Of a stretch of DNA of 64,000 bases, positions 11,900 through 23,129 are shown piece by piece (position 1 is the stretch's first letter; every line of letters begins with the position of its first letter). Source of the stretch: Marsupella aquatica (lineage: Eukaryota > Marchantiophyta); assembly GCA_973895155.1 (NCBI GenBank), contig OZ316892.1, forward strand, positions 20,708,001-20,772,000, read 5' to 3'. The translations under genes were made by a program, and so were the position numbers. Under the pieces are notes generated by a model. That model was not told where the DNA came from, searched no databases, and saw nothing but the letters and a program-made list of their open reading frames with translations.

Positions 11900-12595
11900 C
11901 GTTCCCTTACTTCCAGCCGAGTACAATTCAAGCCTTAGGGATGATGTGTGGTAGGACGCGTTTCGTTAGTGATGGAGCTCTTTATCTCGATCGATGTTCA
12001 AGAATAGATCGAACTTTGGCTTCGTTTGCAGCTCTTGTTCCAAAGCGACTACAACATGCGACATTGAGATGAATTGTTTCATATTCTCAACTTCTCAACT
12101 TCATTGAAATTCACGTTAAAGAGTCTTGACATTCGTTCTGCCGATCAACTCGGTTTGATCCATTCTTTCATTCAATTCATTGATATACCGATAGTCTCTG
12201 TTTGAGCAAATCTCAATCCCGCAGATTCCAGAGCCATGAAACACAACCGAATCAGTGACTAGTCTATTTGTGAAGGCATTCATGCAGCGAAGCGGAATTG
12301 CAGAGGATTGAATAATAATAATGCTTCTCCGGCAGCAAACGGCCCCGCGGAGTGACTCTCAACAGGAGATCGTTCCGTAGTCCTCGACACATTTGGAAAC
12401 AGCACGTTGTCCTGCGCAATCCATCATAGGACACATTCATTCGCAAAGAACTTCAGAGCTTCTGTCGGCAACACGCATCTTCATGTTTCACTACTTTATC
12501 CACTCAATTGTAGCAAACCTTAGATGAGCAGAGTGCATTGTCTGTTGATCGATATGACTCTTGTCACTCTTCTGCTCGTTCTCCTACCTCTTTTT
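11900..12595. promoter_or_regulatory. CFAP299 upstream region
   Basis: This is the stretch upstream of the CFAP299 start codon, so it should contain its promoter. I do not see a convincing TATA box close to the ATG, and no gene is recognised on either strand. Confidence 0.4.
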
Positions 12596-12965
12596 ATGTG
12601 GGTGGCCCTTGAGTTTCCCGCCCTCAATTGCATGTGGGTGGCCCTTGAGTTTTCCACCCTGAATTACATGTGGGTGGCCCTTGAGTTTCCTGCCCTCAAT
12701 TCCATGTGGGAGGCCCTTGAGTTTCCCACCCTGAATTACATGTGGGCGGCCCTTGCGTTTCCCGCCCTCAATTCCATGTGGCAGGCCCTTGAGTTTCCCA
12801 CCCTGAATTACATGTGGGTGGCCCTTGAGTTTCCTGCCCTCAATTCCATGTGGGAGGCCCTTGAGTTTCCCACCCTCAATTGCACGTGGGTGGCCCTTGA
12901 GTTTCCCACCCTGAATTACATGTTGAGTTTCCCGCCCTCAATTGCGTGAAGGTGGCCCTTGAGTT
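12596..12965. repeat. 36-bp minisatellite, about 10 units
   Basis: The unit is ATGTGGGTGGCCCTTGAG followed by TTTCCCGCCCTCAATTGC, repeated head to tail with few changes. Because 36 is a multiple of three, the plus strand stays open as a 12-residue repeat (MWVALEFPALNC type) inside a 141-codon frame (12524-12949). The array decays at both edges. There is no signal peptide, domain or splice context that would make this a protein gene. Confidence 0.85.
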
Positions 12966-13516
12966 TCATGCCCTCAATTGCATGTACCCGCCTTGAGTTT
13001 CCCGCCCTCAGTTTCCCACGGGCCACAATCCAACATTGACTGAGAGTTTTATGCCCCAACCTCCTCCTGAGGCAGGTCCTTATATTACAGGGAATCTCAA
13101 AGCTTCAAAGCTATGGATGATTACGTTTGGCCTTCACAGGGTTATGTAAACAGTTTTCTTGGGTTCTATTTCACTAGCTTTTTTCATAGTGACTTCTCAC
13201 AGGAGGTATCCATTGAGCTAGAGAGGGCCCAGACATTCACAATTCTTCTTAGGGCTGAGGTAGTTGGTTTTAAGGTCTCTAGTCAATTTCTTTTTCGTGA
13301 CCCTCCTAAGCCTTTTATTCCATAGCACTACCAGGCTCCTCAGTTTGCTGCTCAATAGGGCTTCAGTTAGTTTGCCCTAGTGGGGCACTTGTGGGTTGTC
13401 TAGATCTTGGGTTTTTGGCTCTGACTTTGGTCATTAGGGCATGTCAAAGTTCTCCCATACACTTTGGTTATGGCTTAATGTTTTTGGACGTACCACCCTT
13501 ACGGGGTATGTATTTT
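12966..13516. other. Spacer between minisatellite and copia element
   Basis: I see no gene. A 70-codon plus frame at 13113-13325 has no recognisable features. The sequence continues across the copia insertion at 20601 onward. Confidence 0.5.
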
Positions 13517-13521
13517 GGTCA

Positions 13522-13865
13522 TGTTAGATATTGCTCTAGTCTTGTGACTCATGAGCTAACCATAGTTAGTCTAACTCGGGTTAGGACTTAACTATTGTTA
13601 GCGGTAATGCTGTTGTGTATATAGCCAGGGCTGATGCTAGACCCTGGAGGAACTTAGGCTCATTGTTACGGAGCTAGTTGAGAGATAGGGAGAGCTTGTG
13701 CTGTGGATGCTTGGTATGGCCGGTCGGCCTAGAGTGCAGTAAAGCTCTTGTGTGTTCCCGTGGACGTAGCCTCATGTGGAGGTGAACCACGTATCTCTCT
13801 GTGTCGACTATTGTGCGTTGGATGATTCATGGGCTTGCCGTTATGAATGTCGTCTATGCTCAACA
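13522..13865 (+). repeat. 5' LTR of copia element
   Basis: Starts TGTTAGATATTGC and ends GCTCAACA. It contains TATATAGCC near 13620 as a probable promoter core and AGTAAAGC near 13740. It is the same length as the 3' LTR. Confidence 0.95.
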
Positions 13866-13867
13866 AG

Positions 13868-13879
13868 TGGTATCAGAGC
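13868..13879 (+). other. Primer binding site, initiator tRNA-Met type
   Basis: TGGTATCAGAGC follows the 5' LTR after two bases. It is the standard plant copia primer binding site, complementary to the 3' end of initiator tRNA-Met, and should prime minus-strand DNA synthesis. Confidence 0.95.
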
Positions 13880-14624
13880 ATGCCTGGGAGGTGACGAGGT
13901 TTTTTCGTGACAGGTTTTCCAGCGTTCATTGTCGATGGTACATTCGGAGTTTCGTCGCATGAAACTCGAATGTGTGTGGCTAAGCGATAGGTTAGTGAGA
14001 GGGCTTTCTAACGGTGGTTAGAACTCACTGATCGGTTTCCGTGGTGCGAAAGAATCAAAGTTTACGTCGTTCAAGTTTTATTCGTGTTTAACGGGTTTTT
14101 GGGGGAGAGACCAAAGTTTGCATTTTTCAACGGTGTGAGTTGTGCGGTGCGATAGGTGTCGCATGTTGTTGCTCATGTTGAAGGTTGAAGCAAGCTGGTC
14201 GTTTCGGTAGCTAAGTTACTGCCGAGTTAATACCGAGTGAAACGTGACGAGTGGATGTTGAGTTCTGGTTTTTTGACAAGCTATGGTGCTTGTTTTTCCC
14301 TGAACCGGGTTACTCGTCGTGATGTTCAACTCGAAGGAAGAAACGCGAAGTGCTAGGGCTCAACGGAGAGATCGCGGCAAGGCGGTCATTTTGAGTCCGG
14401 GATTGGCACTTGACGCGGAGTGAAGGTGACGCGGCGGAAGTTCTTACTCTGCTGGAGCTGCAGACTGTGCTGGTGCAATTCGGCAACATTCCGGTCGACG
14501 GCGTTCACTTTTCTCGTTGGAAACGGCGATTTGGCACTACAGAATGGCGAGGTGCCACTGTGACTTAGGGCACAGAGAAAACGACAAATTAAGAAATAGT
14601 ACTTTGTCCGTAATTTCCGCCGTA

Positions 14625-15020
14625 TTTAGCGCTTGGCTTGTGTGAGTAGTGAGCTCACGACCCACAGGTGGTGAGGTCTTGGCTTGAGTGAGCAGTGAGC
14701 TCACGACCCACAGGTGGTGAGGTCTTGGCTTGAGTGAGTAGTGAGCTCACGACCCATAGGTGGTGAGGTCTTGGCTTGAATGAGTATTGAGCTCACGACC
14801 CACGATCCATGAGGTTTTGATTTGAGTGAGAAGATATCCCACAACCCATGGTTCGTGAGTCATGTGGGTATGTCTGGGTAGGCATGTACCCACAACCCAC
14901 GGTCTGTGAGGGGTCTTGATTATTATTGAGTTTGGGGGCGGATAGCCTACGACCCATGGTCCATGTGGGATCATCTTGAAAGCTTGGCTTGCACCCACAA
15001 CCCACGGCCTGTGGCCTCTC
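14625..15020 (+). repeat. Tandem repeats in the copia leader
   Basis: Between the primer binding site and gag, about seven degenerate units of 50-60 bp carry GAGCTCACGACCCACAGG and CTTGGCTTGAGTGAG motifs. The first three units are almost identical and later ones decay. Small minus-strand frames here (14747-15022) are by-products of the repeat. Confidence 0.8.
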
Positions 15021-15324
15021 AACGGATTTTGATTTCGGCTTTCAGTATTGGACTCCTAGCTTCGTGGGCTACGCGGCGGTGTTGAGTTTTGAGTTTTGTG
15101 AGAAGTTTCGAAAAAAGACGTTTTCTCGTGATTGTTTCATATGAGTGACTCGGAGGATACTGGAAGAATTGGCATCGGCGGAGCTTTAGGATCGCAACGA
15201 TCAGACAAAGAGTCTGAGGAGGAGCTGCTACCGTTTTAGGAGGAACTAGTGACACCGGTGCGACGTGCAGTGGAGGAAGCTGTGTTACTACCAGAGCTGT
15301 CGGTAGTTGGAAAGAAGAGGGAGA

Positions 15325-16520
15325 TGGCTAGATTCGGAGGAGTGAAATTTGAGGTGGAAAAGTACGATGGTCGTACTGATTACTTGCTGTGAAAGAAGCA
15401 AGTGAAGGGTGTTCTTCGTGCAATGGGCTTAACTCATCTGCTTTCATCGCGAGAGCAGTATGATGGAGAGGAGGAGATTTCTGTGAGACAATGGAGACAG
15501 GAGCAAGTGATTGCTGTCAATGCAGTGATGCTATATCTCAAGCCGCACATCATCAAGCAGCTGGATGATTATGCGGATTGCGCGTCACTGTTCAAGGCTC
15601 TACGAGAGAAGTACTACCGGGAAGATGCATCAGACCAGCTATACAAGAAGTCTCTCTTGATGAGCCTCAGGCTCAAGGAAGGGAGCAAGATGCAGGATCA
15701 CCTGGATGAATTTGACAGTCTTGCGGTGGATTTGTCAAACCTGGGAAAAGGAGTTGAAGATGAGGATAAGGCCTTGCTTTTGCTAAGCTCCTTACCGTCG
15801 TCTTATCAGGGCTTGAAACAGGTTCTCTTGTACTGAGATCTGAAGTCCATTTCGTATAATGAGGTGGTGAGCTCATTACTGTCTGATGATGCTCAGAAGA
15901 AGCTAGATCAATCACAGACAACATCTTCTTCTGGCACTGCGCCTCGGGGGGGTCACTATATGGAGGGTCATACATCGCGTGCGACGTTTTAGGGTTTGAC
16001 CCCCCTAACTTTAAAGTGAAAAATATTTTTTTGCAAAGCCCTTTCTTTCTTAAAATTTTGTCATTTTTTATTAAAAAACCTCTAAAAACTTTATAGAAAG
16101 TATTTTTTGCAATTAAATAGGCCTATGTGTTCTTTAAAGTCGACCAATCAATAAAACATGCCCTATGTGTTCTTCCACCAAACTTTGGAAGTCTTCCGCC
16201 ACACCCATTTAAATGGGCCTATACTTCGTCGCACGTGATGTGTCACTTCCGTGGAAGTGACCCCCCCGAGCACTGCGCTCAATGTGAACAGGGGAAGAGC
16301 AACGCAGCGCACGAATGGACATAATAGGTTTAGATCTACATCACGGGAGAGATCTAAATCCAGAGGGAAATCGCAAGAGAGGAAGCCTCTTGCATGTTGG
16401 AATTGTGGCAAGCCTGGCCACATGAAAAGGGATTATCGAGTAAAGGTCCCTACTGCCTCTGCTAACGCGGCATCGAACTCGCATGAGGTAGATTTACTCG
16501 ATGATGATGACATATTGTGA
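15325..16520 (+). pseudogene. copia gag region, interrupted
   Basis: The frame starts near MARFGGVKFEVEKYDG and shows the gag pattern KQVKGVLRAMGL...QEQVIAVNAVMLYLK...LFKALREKYY...LLLLSSLPSSY. It is stopped by TGA at 15390 (where the family normally has Trp in YLLWK), by TGA at 15834, and again by TGA at 16518. A TIR element splits it at 15943-16270. The zinc knuckle CWNCGKPGHMKRDY (16392-16436) has lost its last cysteine (Tyr instead), so nucleic-acid binding would be impaired even without the stops. Confidence 0.85.
15943..16270. mobile_element. Non-autonomous TIR element (MITE) in gag, copy A, 328 bp
   Basis: Ends are a perfect 15-bp inverted repeat, CTCGGGGGGGTCACT and its complement, flanked by an 8-bp target-site duplication CACTGCGC (15935-15942, 16271-16278). 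The interior is AT-rich and has no coding capacity. A subterminal CGTGCGACG motif occurs near both ends in inverted orientation. The 8-bp duplication fits hAT-type transposases, though the TIR sequence is not a classic hAT end. Confidence 0.9.
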
Positions 16521-19500
16521 TGTCAAGGTTATGCTCTCAACGTAGTGTCAACTCCAGGTAGTGATGACTGGATTCTAGATAGTGCATGTACTTTTCACAT
16601 TTGCTCTAGGAGAGATTTTTTCAGTTCTTACACGATTTCCAACGGGTCAGTGTTGATGGGAAATGGAATCCCATGTCAAGTTGTTGGACTTGGATCTGTT
16701 AGATTTCAGATATTTGATGGTGTTGTGAGAACGTTGAGGAATGTGAGACATATTCCCAGCATGATGAAAAATCTCATTTCACTTGGAGTTTTACAAGCAA
16801 ATGGCCATCAGTGGAGTTCTACTAATGGTGTCCTTCAGGTTTCAACTGGTACTAAAGTTGTATTGAAGGGAAAGAGACATAGCAATCTATACGTTTTGGA
16901 GGGCAGTGTAGTCTGTGATCAAGCCAATGTAACCTTATCTCATGAGGAGACGGCCCGGCTGTGGCACTTTCGTTTGGGCCACATGAGTGAAAAAGGTTTG
17001 GCTATTCTTTAAAAGAAAGGATTACTTTCTAATTTACAATCTTGTAAGTTGGAATTTTGTGAGCACTGTGTGCTAGGGAAGCAGCACAGGAAACCCTTTG
17101 GAGTTGGAACTCACACCAGCAAGGAGGTACTTGAGTATGTACATAGTGATGTGTGGGGTCCAGCCCCTACTCCCTCACATTATGGATGGTTATACTATGT
17201 CACGTTCATAGACGATTACTCAAGGTATATGTGGATATACTTTCTACACAATAAGTCTGATGTTTTTGCCACTTTTAAGGAGTGGAAAGCCCAAGTTGAG
17301 AATCAGACTGGTAATAAGGTGAGATATCTTCGATCGGATAATGACGGTGAATACAGTTTTGGGGAATTTGGAATGTATTGTAAAGAGCAGGGGATTACCC
17401 GTCATCTCACAACAAGTTATACTCCTCAGCAGAATGGTGTTTCTAAGAGACTCAACCGAACACTATTGGATCGCTCGAGGAGTATGTTGAGTCAATCATG
17501 CTTACCACATGAGTTTTGGGCTGAAGTTGTCAACACTGCAGCTTATTTGGTAAATTTTTCTCCATCCAATTCTATTGGATTCAAGACGCCATTTGAAATG
17601 AGGTACGGGCGTCCAGCAGATTACTCACATCTAAGGATTTTTGGATGTGATGCTTATGTCCTTACACCTTCCCAGCTTCGATCCAAGCTGGAGTCCAAGT
17701 CAAAGAAGTGCATTTTCCTTGGCTATCAGAAAGGTGTGAAGGGTTATAGGTTATGGGATCCAGTAACCTGTAAGCTAATTGTCAGTAGAGATGTGTCCTT
17801 TAATGAGTCCAGATCATCAAAGGAGGGGGAGAGTTCTCAGGACTCCCATACTGACAAGGGGAAATCTCCCATCCCGGACCGGGTTGAGGGGGAGATTAGT
17901 CATGATGATGTTCATGACAAGAGAGATGGAGAAGCTCCAGGCTTGGAGCTGGTTTGTGTGATGGAACAAGAGGAGCAGATTGTTGTTGGGGTACCTCAAA
18001 TTCAGCCAGCAGCAGCAGTAGATCAGCCTGAGTCATCTACTAGAAGAAATTCCAGTCATTCTACTAGAGCTCCTATTAGGTATGGTCAGTGGGTAGACTC
18101 ATCTAAGCTAGATGATATTGACATTGCACCTAATGAAGATGATATGGCTTTGATCTTGGAAGAAGGAGAGCCTTCTTCGTACAATGAGGCTTGTGCTTCA
18201 GAGCAGAAGCATGAGTGGAATGCAGCAATGCAGAGGGAGTTGCAATCTTTGAGTGACAACAAGACATGGGAGCTGGTGGAGCTTCCAAGAGGTCAACAAG
18301 TGGTGGACAACAAGTGGATTTACAAGTTAAAGGACAATCCTTCAGAGGGTGGAGATAAGATCTACAAGGCAAGGCTTGTTGCCAAGGGATTCACTCAGGA
18401 GAAAGGAGTGGATTACAATGAGGTCTTTTCACCGGTGGCTAAGTATTCCACAATTCGGATCTTGTGTCAGCTTGTTGTGTTTTTTAATCTGGTGATGGAT
18501 CAGATGGATGTTGTTACTACTTTTCTCTATGGCAACTTGGAAGAGTTGATCTTCATGAGACAGCCACTAGGCTTTATGAAGAAGGGCCAAGAGAACTTAG
18601 TTTGCAAATTGCTCAAGTCCTTGTATGGATTGAAGCAATCTCCCAGACAGTGGAACAAGTGGTTTGATGATTTCATGCTTGCTCAAGGTTTTACAAGGAT
18701 GGTGTATGATCCTTGTGTGTATACGAAATCAGTCAAGAATGATGTATTTGGTTTCATCATTCTGGTGATCTATGTGGATGACATGCTGATTGTGGCTAAA
18801 GATCAATCTGAGGTTAACAGTCTCAAGGTGAAATTGAGTGTTGAATTCAGGATGAAGGATCTTGATAAGGCCAAGAGGATCTTAGGGATGGAGATTGTTA
18901 GGAACTCTGATACTGGACAGTTGTGCTTGAGTCAAGGCCAGTATGCGAGGAAAATACTTGTACGATTCAACATGGAGAACTGTAAGCCAGTGAGTATTCC
19001 TTTAGCTTCACATTTCAAGTTATCATCGGCTTTCTCTCCTACGGATGCTGTGGAGAAAGGTCTGATGGCTAAGATTCCTTATGAGAAGGCAATAGGCAGT
19101 CTGATGTATTTCATGACTTGTACTAGGCTCGGGGGTCTCACTATATGGGGACCTCCCCATCGCCTCCGACGTTTTTAGGCCTCGGACCCCCTAAAATGTA
19201 AGAATTTTTTTTTATTTTTTAACCCCTATAAAGTTGGAATATTCTTGGAATATTCTAAAAATTGGATTAAAAAGACCCTAATGTTCTTATAAGTATCAAA
19301 ATTGAATTTAAAAGACCCTATTGTTCTTCTACAAAAATTCTTAAGTCTTCCCTTAGAACCAATAAAATGACCCTATCTTTCGTCGCACGTGATATGCCAT
19401 TTTTGTGGAAGTGAGACCCCCGAGGTACTAGGCCTGACTTGGCCCTAGCGATGGGCAAGGTTAGTAGATTCATGTCAAATCCAGGGAAGGTACATTGGGA

Positions 19501-20044
19501 AGTTGTGAAATGGATTGTCAGGTATGTGAAGGGAACACAGGACTATGGATTACTATTTGATAACAGATCAGATAGAACGTTAGTTGGCTATGTAGATTCT
19601 GACTATGGAGGCTGTCTGGATACAAGGAGGTCTACAACTGGGTTTGTATACACTCTTGGAGGAGGATGTATCAGTTGGAAATCTACCTTGCAGAAGTGCA
19701 TTTCTCAGTCTACTACAGAAGTAGAGTATGTTGCAGCAGCAGAAGCAGCAAAGAAAGCAATTTGGTTGGATAAGTTGATTGCGGAGATGGGTTTAGAGCA
19801 TGGAAAAATGACTCTAAACTGTGATAGTCAGAGTGCTCTTCACTTGGCTGCTAACCAGGTGATGGATAGCAGGGTGAAGCACATTGATATCAGGTACCAT
19901 TTTATCAGGCAAGCAGTGTCTGATAAAACTTTTGGGCTAGTCAAGATTGATGGAAAGCTCAATCCCGTTGATGCCTTTACCAAAGTGATTCCTTTGGAGA
20001 GTTTCTCAAGACATCGTGCTACTTTGCAGGTTTTGCAGTTGTAG
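16521..20044 (+). pseudogene. copia pol: protease, integrase, reverse transcriptase, RNase H, interrupted
   Basis: Protease: DWILDSACTFHICS near 16569. GAG-pre-integrase: LWHFRLGHMSEKG near 16960, then TAA at 17010. Integrase core: FIDDYSRYMWIYFL, RSDNDGEYS and the TPQQNG motif (17049 onward), with conserved D, D and E. Reverse transcriptase: KWIYKLK through YVDDMLIV (about 18300-18790). A second TIR element (19128-19424) splits MTCTR from PDLALAMG just before RNase H. RNase H: YVDSDYGGCLDTRRSTTGF, STTEVEYVA, DSQSALHLA, stop at 20044. Removing the insert restores the expected copia junction. Confidence 0.93.
19128..19424. mobile_element. Non-autonomous TIR element (MITE) in pol, copy B, 297 bp
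   Basis: Same family as the element in gag: TIR CTCGGGGGTCTCACT with its exact complement, 8-bp target-site duplication GTACTAGG (19120-19127, 19425-19432), AT-rich interior and CGTCGCACGTGAT near the right end. It interrupts the reverse transcriptase/RNase H junction of the copia element. Confidence 0.9.
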
Positions 20045-20240
20045 TGCAAGTAGAGTTATGTAGCAATGTGTGACTATTTGTATATGGATTACTCATTCCT
20101 GTTTGGCTACGGCTTAGTTCTAGTTAACCCTTAGTTAACCCTTATGGTTTTTAGGGGGAGACCTGGTTTGGTGATTGTCTAGAACTTCCCGCTGAGGATT
20201 CCATATGGTAGCATTTAGTCCAGTCCCCAAGACAAGAGTC

Positions 20241-20251
20241 AAGGGGGAGTT
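20241..20251 (+). other. Polypurine tract of copia element
   Basis: AAGGGGGAGTT lies directly before the 3' LTR and is the expected primer for plus-strand synthesis. Its complement lies next to the LTR of the minus-strand family member at 63286. Confidence 0.85.
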
Positions 20252-20595
20252 TGTTAGATATTGCTCTAGTCTTGTGACTCATGAGCTAACCATAGTTAGT
20301 CTAACTCGGGTTAGGACTTAGCTATTGTTAGCGGTAGTGCTGTTGTGTATATAGCCAGGGCTGATGCCAGATCCTGGAGGAACTTAGGCTCATTGTTACG
20401 GAGCTAGTTGAGAGATAGGGAGAGCTTGTGATGTGGATGCTTGGTATGGCCGGTCGGCCTAGAGTGCAGTAAAGCTCTTGTGTGTTCCCGTGGACGTAGT
20501 CTCATGTGGAGGTGAACCACGTATCTCTCTGTGTCGACTATTGTGCGTTGGATGATTCATGGGCTTGCCGTTATGAATGTCGTCTATGCTCAACA
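20252..20595 (+). repeat. 3' LTR of copia element
   Basis: Identical in length to the 5' LTR and about 98% identical by eye (about six substitutions). It is followed by the target-site duplication GGTCA. Confidence 0.95.
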
Positions 20596-20600
20596 GGTCA

Positions 20601-21279
20601 CCCATAAGGATTCTATCCTAGCCGTAAATAAGTTTTATGTCCTGAGCTGTAACTCAGGTACAACTGTGCTTTGACACCCCTTATTGAGACCCTGAACTAA
20701 ACACCTAGCATGCCAGCATTCACTGAGTGAAAAACATAGTACTGTTAGAATGTGTGGAAACCATAGCCATGAGAATGGAGCAAATGAGATGTGAAAACAA
20801 CAACTCACTTGGTTTCAACCGCTTTCTATAAAATATAGGTCATTGGGTGCAATGGTAACTCTGGTTAGGACTATGGTTAGTCTAACCTAACCTAGCATAT
20901 ACTTGTATTATAACACTTACTACTATGTCATTTGTGCCCTCTCTCGAGCGTTAATAACACACTGAATAACGGCGAGAAAAGCTGTCGACAGAGCTGAAGA
21001 ATTGCAAGGCAGGAATCGTAATAGAGCAAGGCGAAATCAAATGGCATCACCGCAACACAGAGCGAGCTAACGACTGCGGGCGCAGGACCTGTTCGACTGC
21101 CAAACCTCGACTCTCGAGACAGCTCTTGCTGCTGCTGCTGAGCTCGGAAGACCCGGATAGATAGCTTCCAGCAACGAACCTAGTGCTGTTTTTGTTGATA
21201 TGTTTTGAAGGAGAAGCTTTCTCGCGAGTGTTGCTTTGACAATCGCCATTTGCTTTGTGTATTTCCCCCGGTGTTCCCG
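20601..21279. other. Spacer and NDPK promoter region
   Basis: This is the continuation of the pre-insertion locus after the copia element, ending at the start of the nucleoside diphosphate kinase gene. I see no other gene. A run of CTG/CAG-like repeats (about 21124-21142) probably lies in the 5' leader of that gene. Confidence 0.5.
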
Positions 21280-23129
21280 ATGGCCCGGGCATATGCTTTC
21301 ACTGCCGCTCTTATCATAATACTGAGCTACACGCGCTCAGGTGATTTGTCTTCAAGTTCTCATGATTTCATGCTTCCTATGCAATTCTGTTCCGAGAAAG
21401 GTGCAGAGAATCCACGAATTTTTTACTGTAAGAGCTTTTGAGAGATGTTCAGTGCGGGAGTATCGTAATCGGAACTAGCATGATGGGCCCGGAAATGCAG
21501 ATGCGAGTGACGAAGTGGTTGAAAGGACGCTTGCCATGATCAAGCCCGATGGAGTGAGGGCGGAAAACACAGACGCCATTAAGCAGATAATCGAAGCGGA
21601 TGGATTCAGGATCCTTGCGGAGAAGGAAGCCCTCTTGGATGAAGCCGGAGCGCAGTTGTTCTACAGAGAACATTCAGAGAGAAGCTTTTTCCCGCAGCTT
21701 GTCGAATTCATGACCAGGTCTCCTTCGAGAACCTTCTCCTCTATCATCAACTGTGAAGAAATTAATGACGAGTTGTATAGGTTGGTCGTCTTGTTGGAAA
21801 CTAGAGGTATTGAGGATGATTTGACCTATGCTTGAGCTTAATCGAATTAGGTGCTTCTCTGCTGATTATTGTGCAGTGGTCCAGCTCGAGTATTGGTGTT
21901 GGAGAGGCAAAACGCAATCAAGGGCTGGCGTGCACTGATAGGCCCGACGGACTCCAACAAGGCCAGGCTCGAAGCTCCGAACAGGTTCGTTATCAATCTC
22001 TGTGCTTTGAGCTCCGATTTGCTCCCAAATTTCATAGACTAGATTCGTTTGAACTTCCCTTCCTCCGAATTCAAGCGTTAACCTGAGTTAACCTTCAGAC
22101 TAGACTCGCTCCACAAAGGCCTCCATGGATTTCGAAAGGTACTGTAATCGTGGGTTTAGCCTTGTGAGACAGAAAACCTACCAGTGCGTCCTGTGCGTGG
22201 GATTTTTTATGTGAACGTAAAGGATGCAACGCGAGGCAGGGATTAGTATGATCTGGAACATAAGATAGACGGAATTGACTTTTTCCTGTCCAATCTTCGA
22301 TTCTCTTTCAACGAGCGCAAACGATGCAATCTGGCTATTCTAAAATGAGCTCGTTTGTCAAACAAGTGTCGATGTTCAATGTTTTTGTCAGTGAATCCGT
22401 CTTCTCCAAGCCTTGGTCCTAGAAACGAAATTTCAATTTGTGTTTTCTATTCTGCCAAAAGATACTGCAACCAATTTTCTGTAATAAGCTCCGTATGCGT
22501 ACGGTCTCCAGGAGTTCAACCTGGGACTCATGTGCAATCTACTAATGTAGGAATTTCAGACAAGGGACAATCATCACAGATGATTACACATCGGCATTGT
22601 CGCTCCCGATGTTGATTTGGCATTTTCTTTTGTGTTCGTGTTCGAGTTCTCTGTTCTTTTGATTTTCTACTAGATTTTACGGTTCTCTCTGGACTCTTTT
22701 CTCCGTTTTCATTTTTTGTTGTTGGCTCTGTTTTAGTAGATTGGTCCTCGTCTTCTGTCTGTCAGATAAGAGTGTGGCACTCGTTGTACCGTATGGAAAA
22801 GGAGGAAAAGGAAGAATATGATATTCTGATATTCTGATACAGCGTGCGGGCGAAGTTTGGATTAGACGGGCAGAGCAATTGTGTGCACGGATCTGATTCC
22901 CCGGAAGCTGCTGCTCGGGAAATTGCTCATTTCTTCGATGTCTTCAGTCCAGGTGAGCCTTTCGTCCTTCTTTTTCTTCTCCTGCTTTGACCAGCAAGCG
23001 AGCCCGTTTGATACTTATGCTGTAGTTGGGAGCATGATGAAGTCTATAGTAGTCTCCTATGAGCATCCTCCTAGTGAACATACCGCGAAAGAAATGGAAA
23101 ATTCAATTGAGAGCATGATGGAAATGTGA
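21280..23129 (+). CDS. Nucleoside diphosphate kinase with N-terminal signal peptide
   Basis: Exons 21280-21340, 21501-21717, 21877-21984 and 22843-22952 join in phase; a possible exon 5 (23026-23129) closes the frame at 199 aa. Residues 1-20 are a signal-peptide-like stretch (MARAYAFTAALIIILSYTRS). The NDK fold follows: TLAMIKPDGV with Lys35, HSERSFFPQLVEFMTSGP, NAIKGWRALIGPTDSNKAR, and the active-site signature NCVHGSDS with catalytic His144. The enzyme moves phosphate between NTPs and NDPs through phospho-His. The leader and pattern match the plant secretory-type NDPK (Arabidopsis At1g17410 class), not the cytosolic or organellar forms. Without the last splice the protein would end at 22990 (178 aa). 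The 3' end is uncertain because exon 5 lies in repeat-like DNA. Confidence 0.9.

Larger units (their letters stand above)
13522..20595 (+). mobile_element. Full-length Ty1/copia LTR retrotransposon, 7074 bp, inactivated
   Basis: Two 344-bp LTRs (TGTTAG...CAACA) flank an internal region and are bounded by a 5-bp target-site duplication GGTCA (13517-13521 and 20596-20600). The domain order protease, integrase, reverse transcriptase, RNase H is that of copia. The LTRs differ at about 6 positions (about 98% identity), so insertion was fairly recent. The coding region carries four stops and two nested TIR elements, so this copy is dead. A second, more diverged member of the family lies at 62942-64000 on the minus strand. 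Confidence 0.95.
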
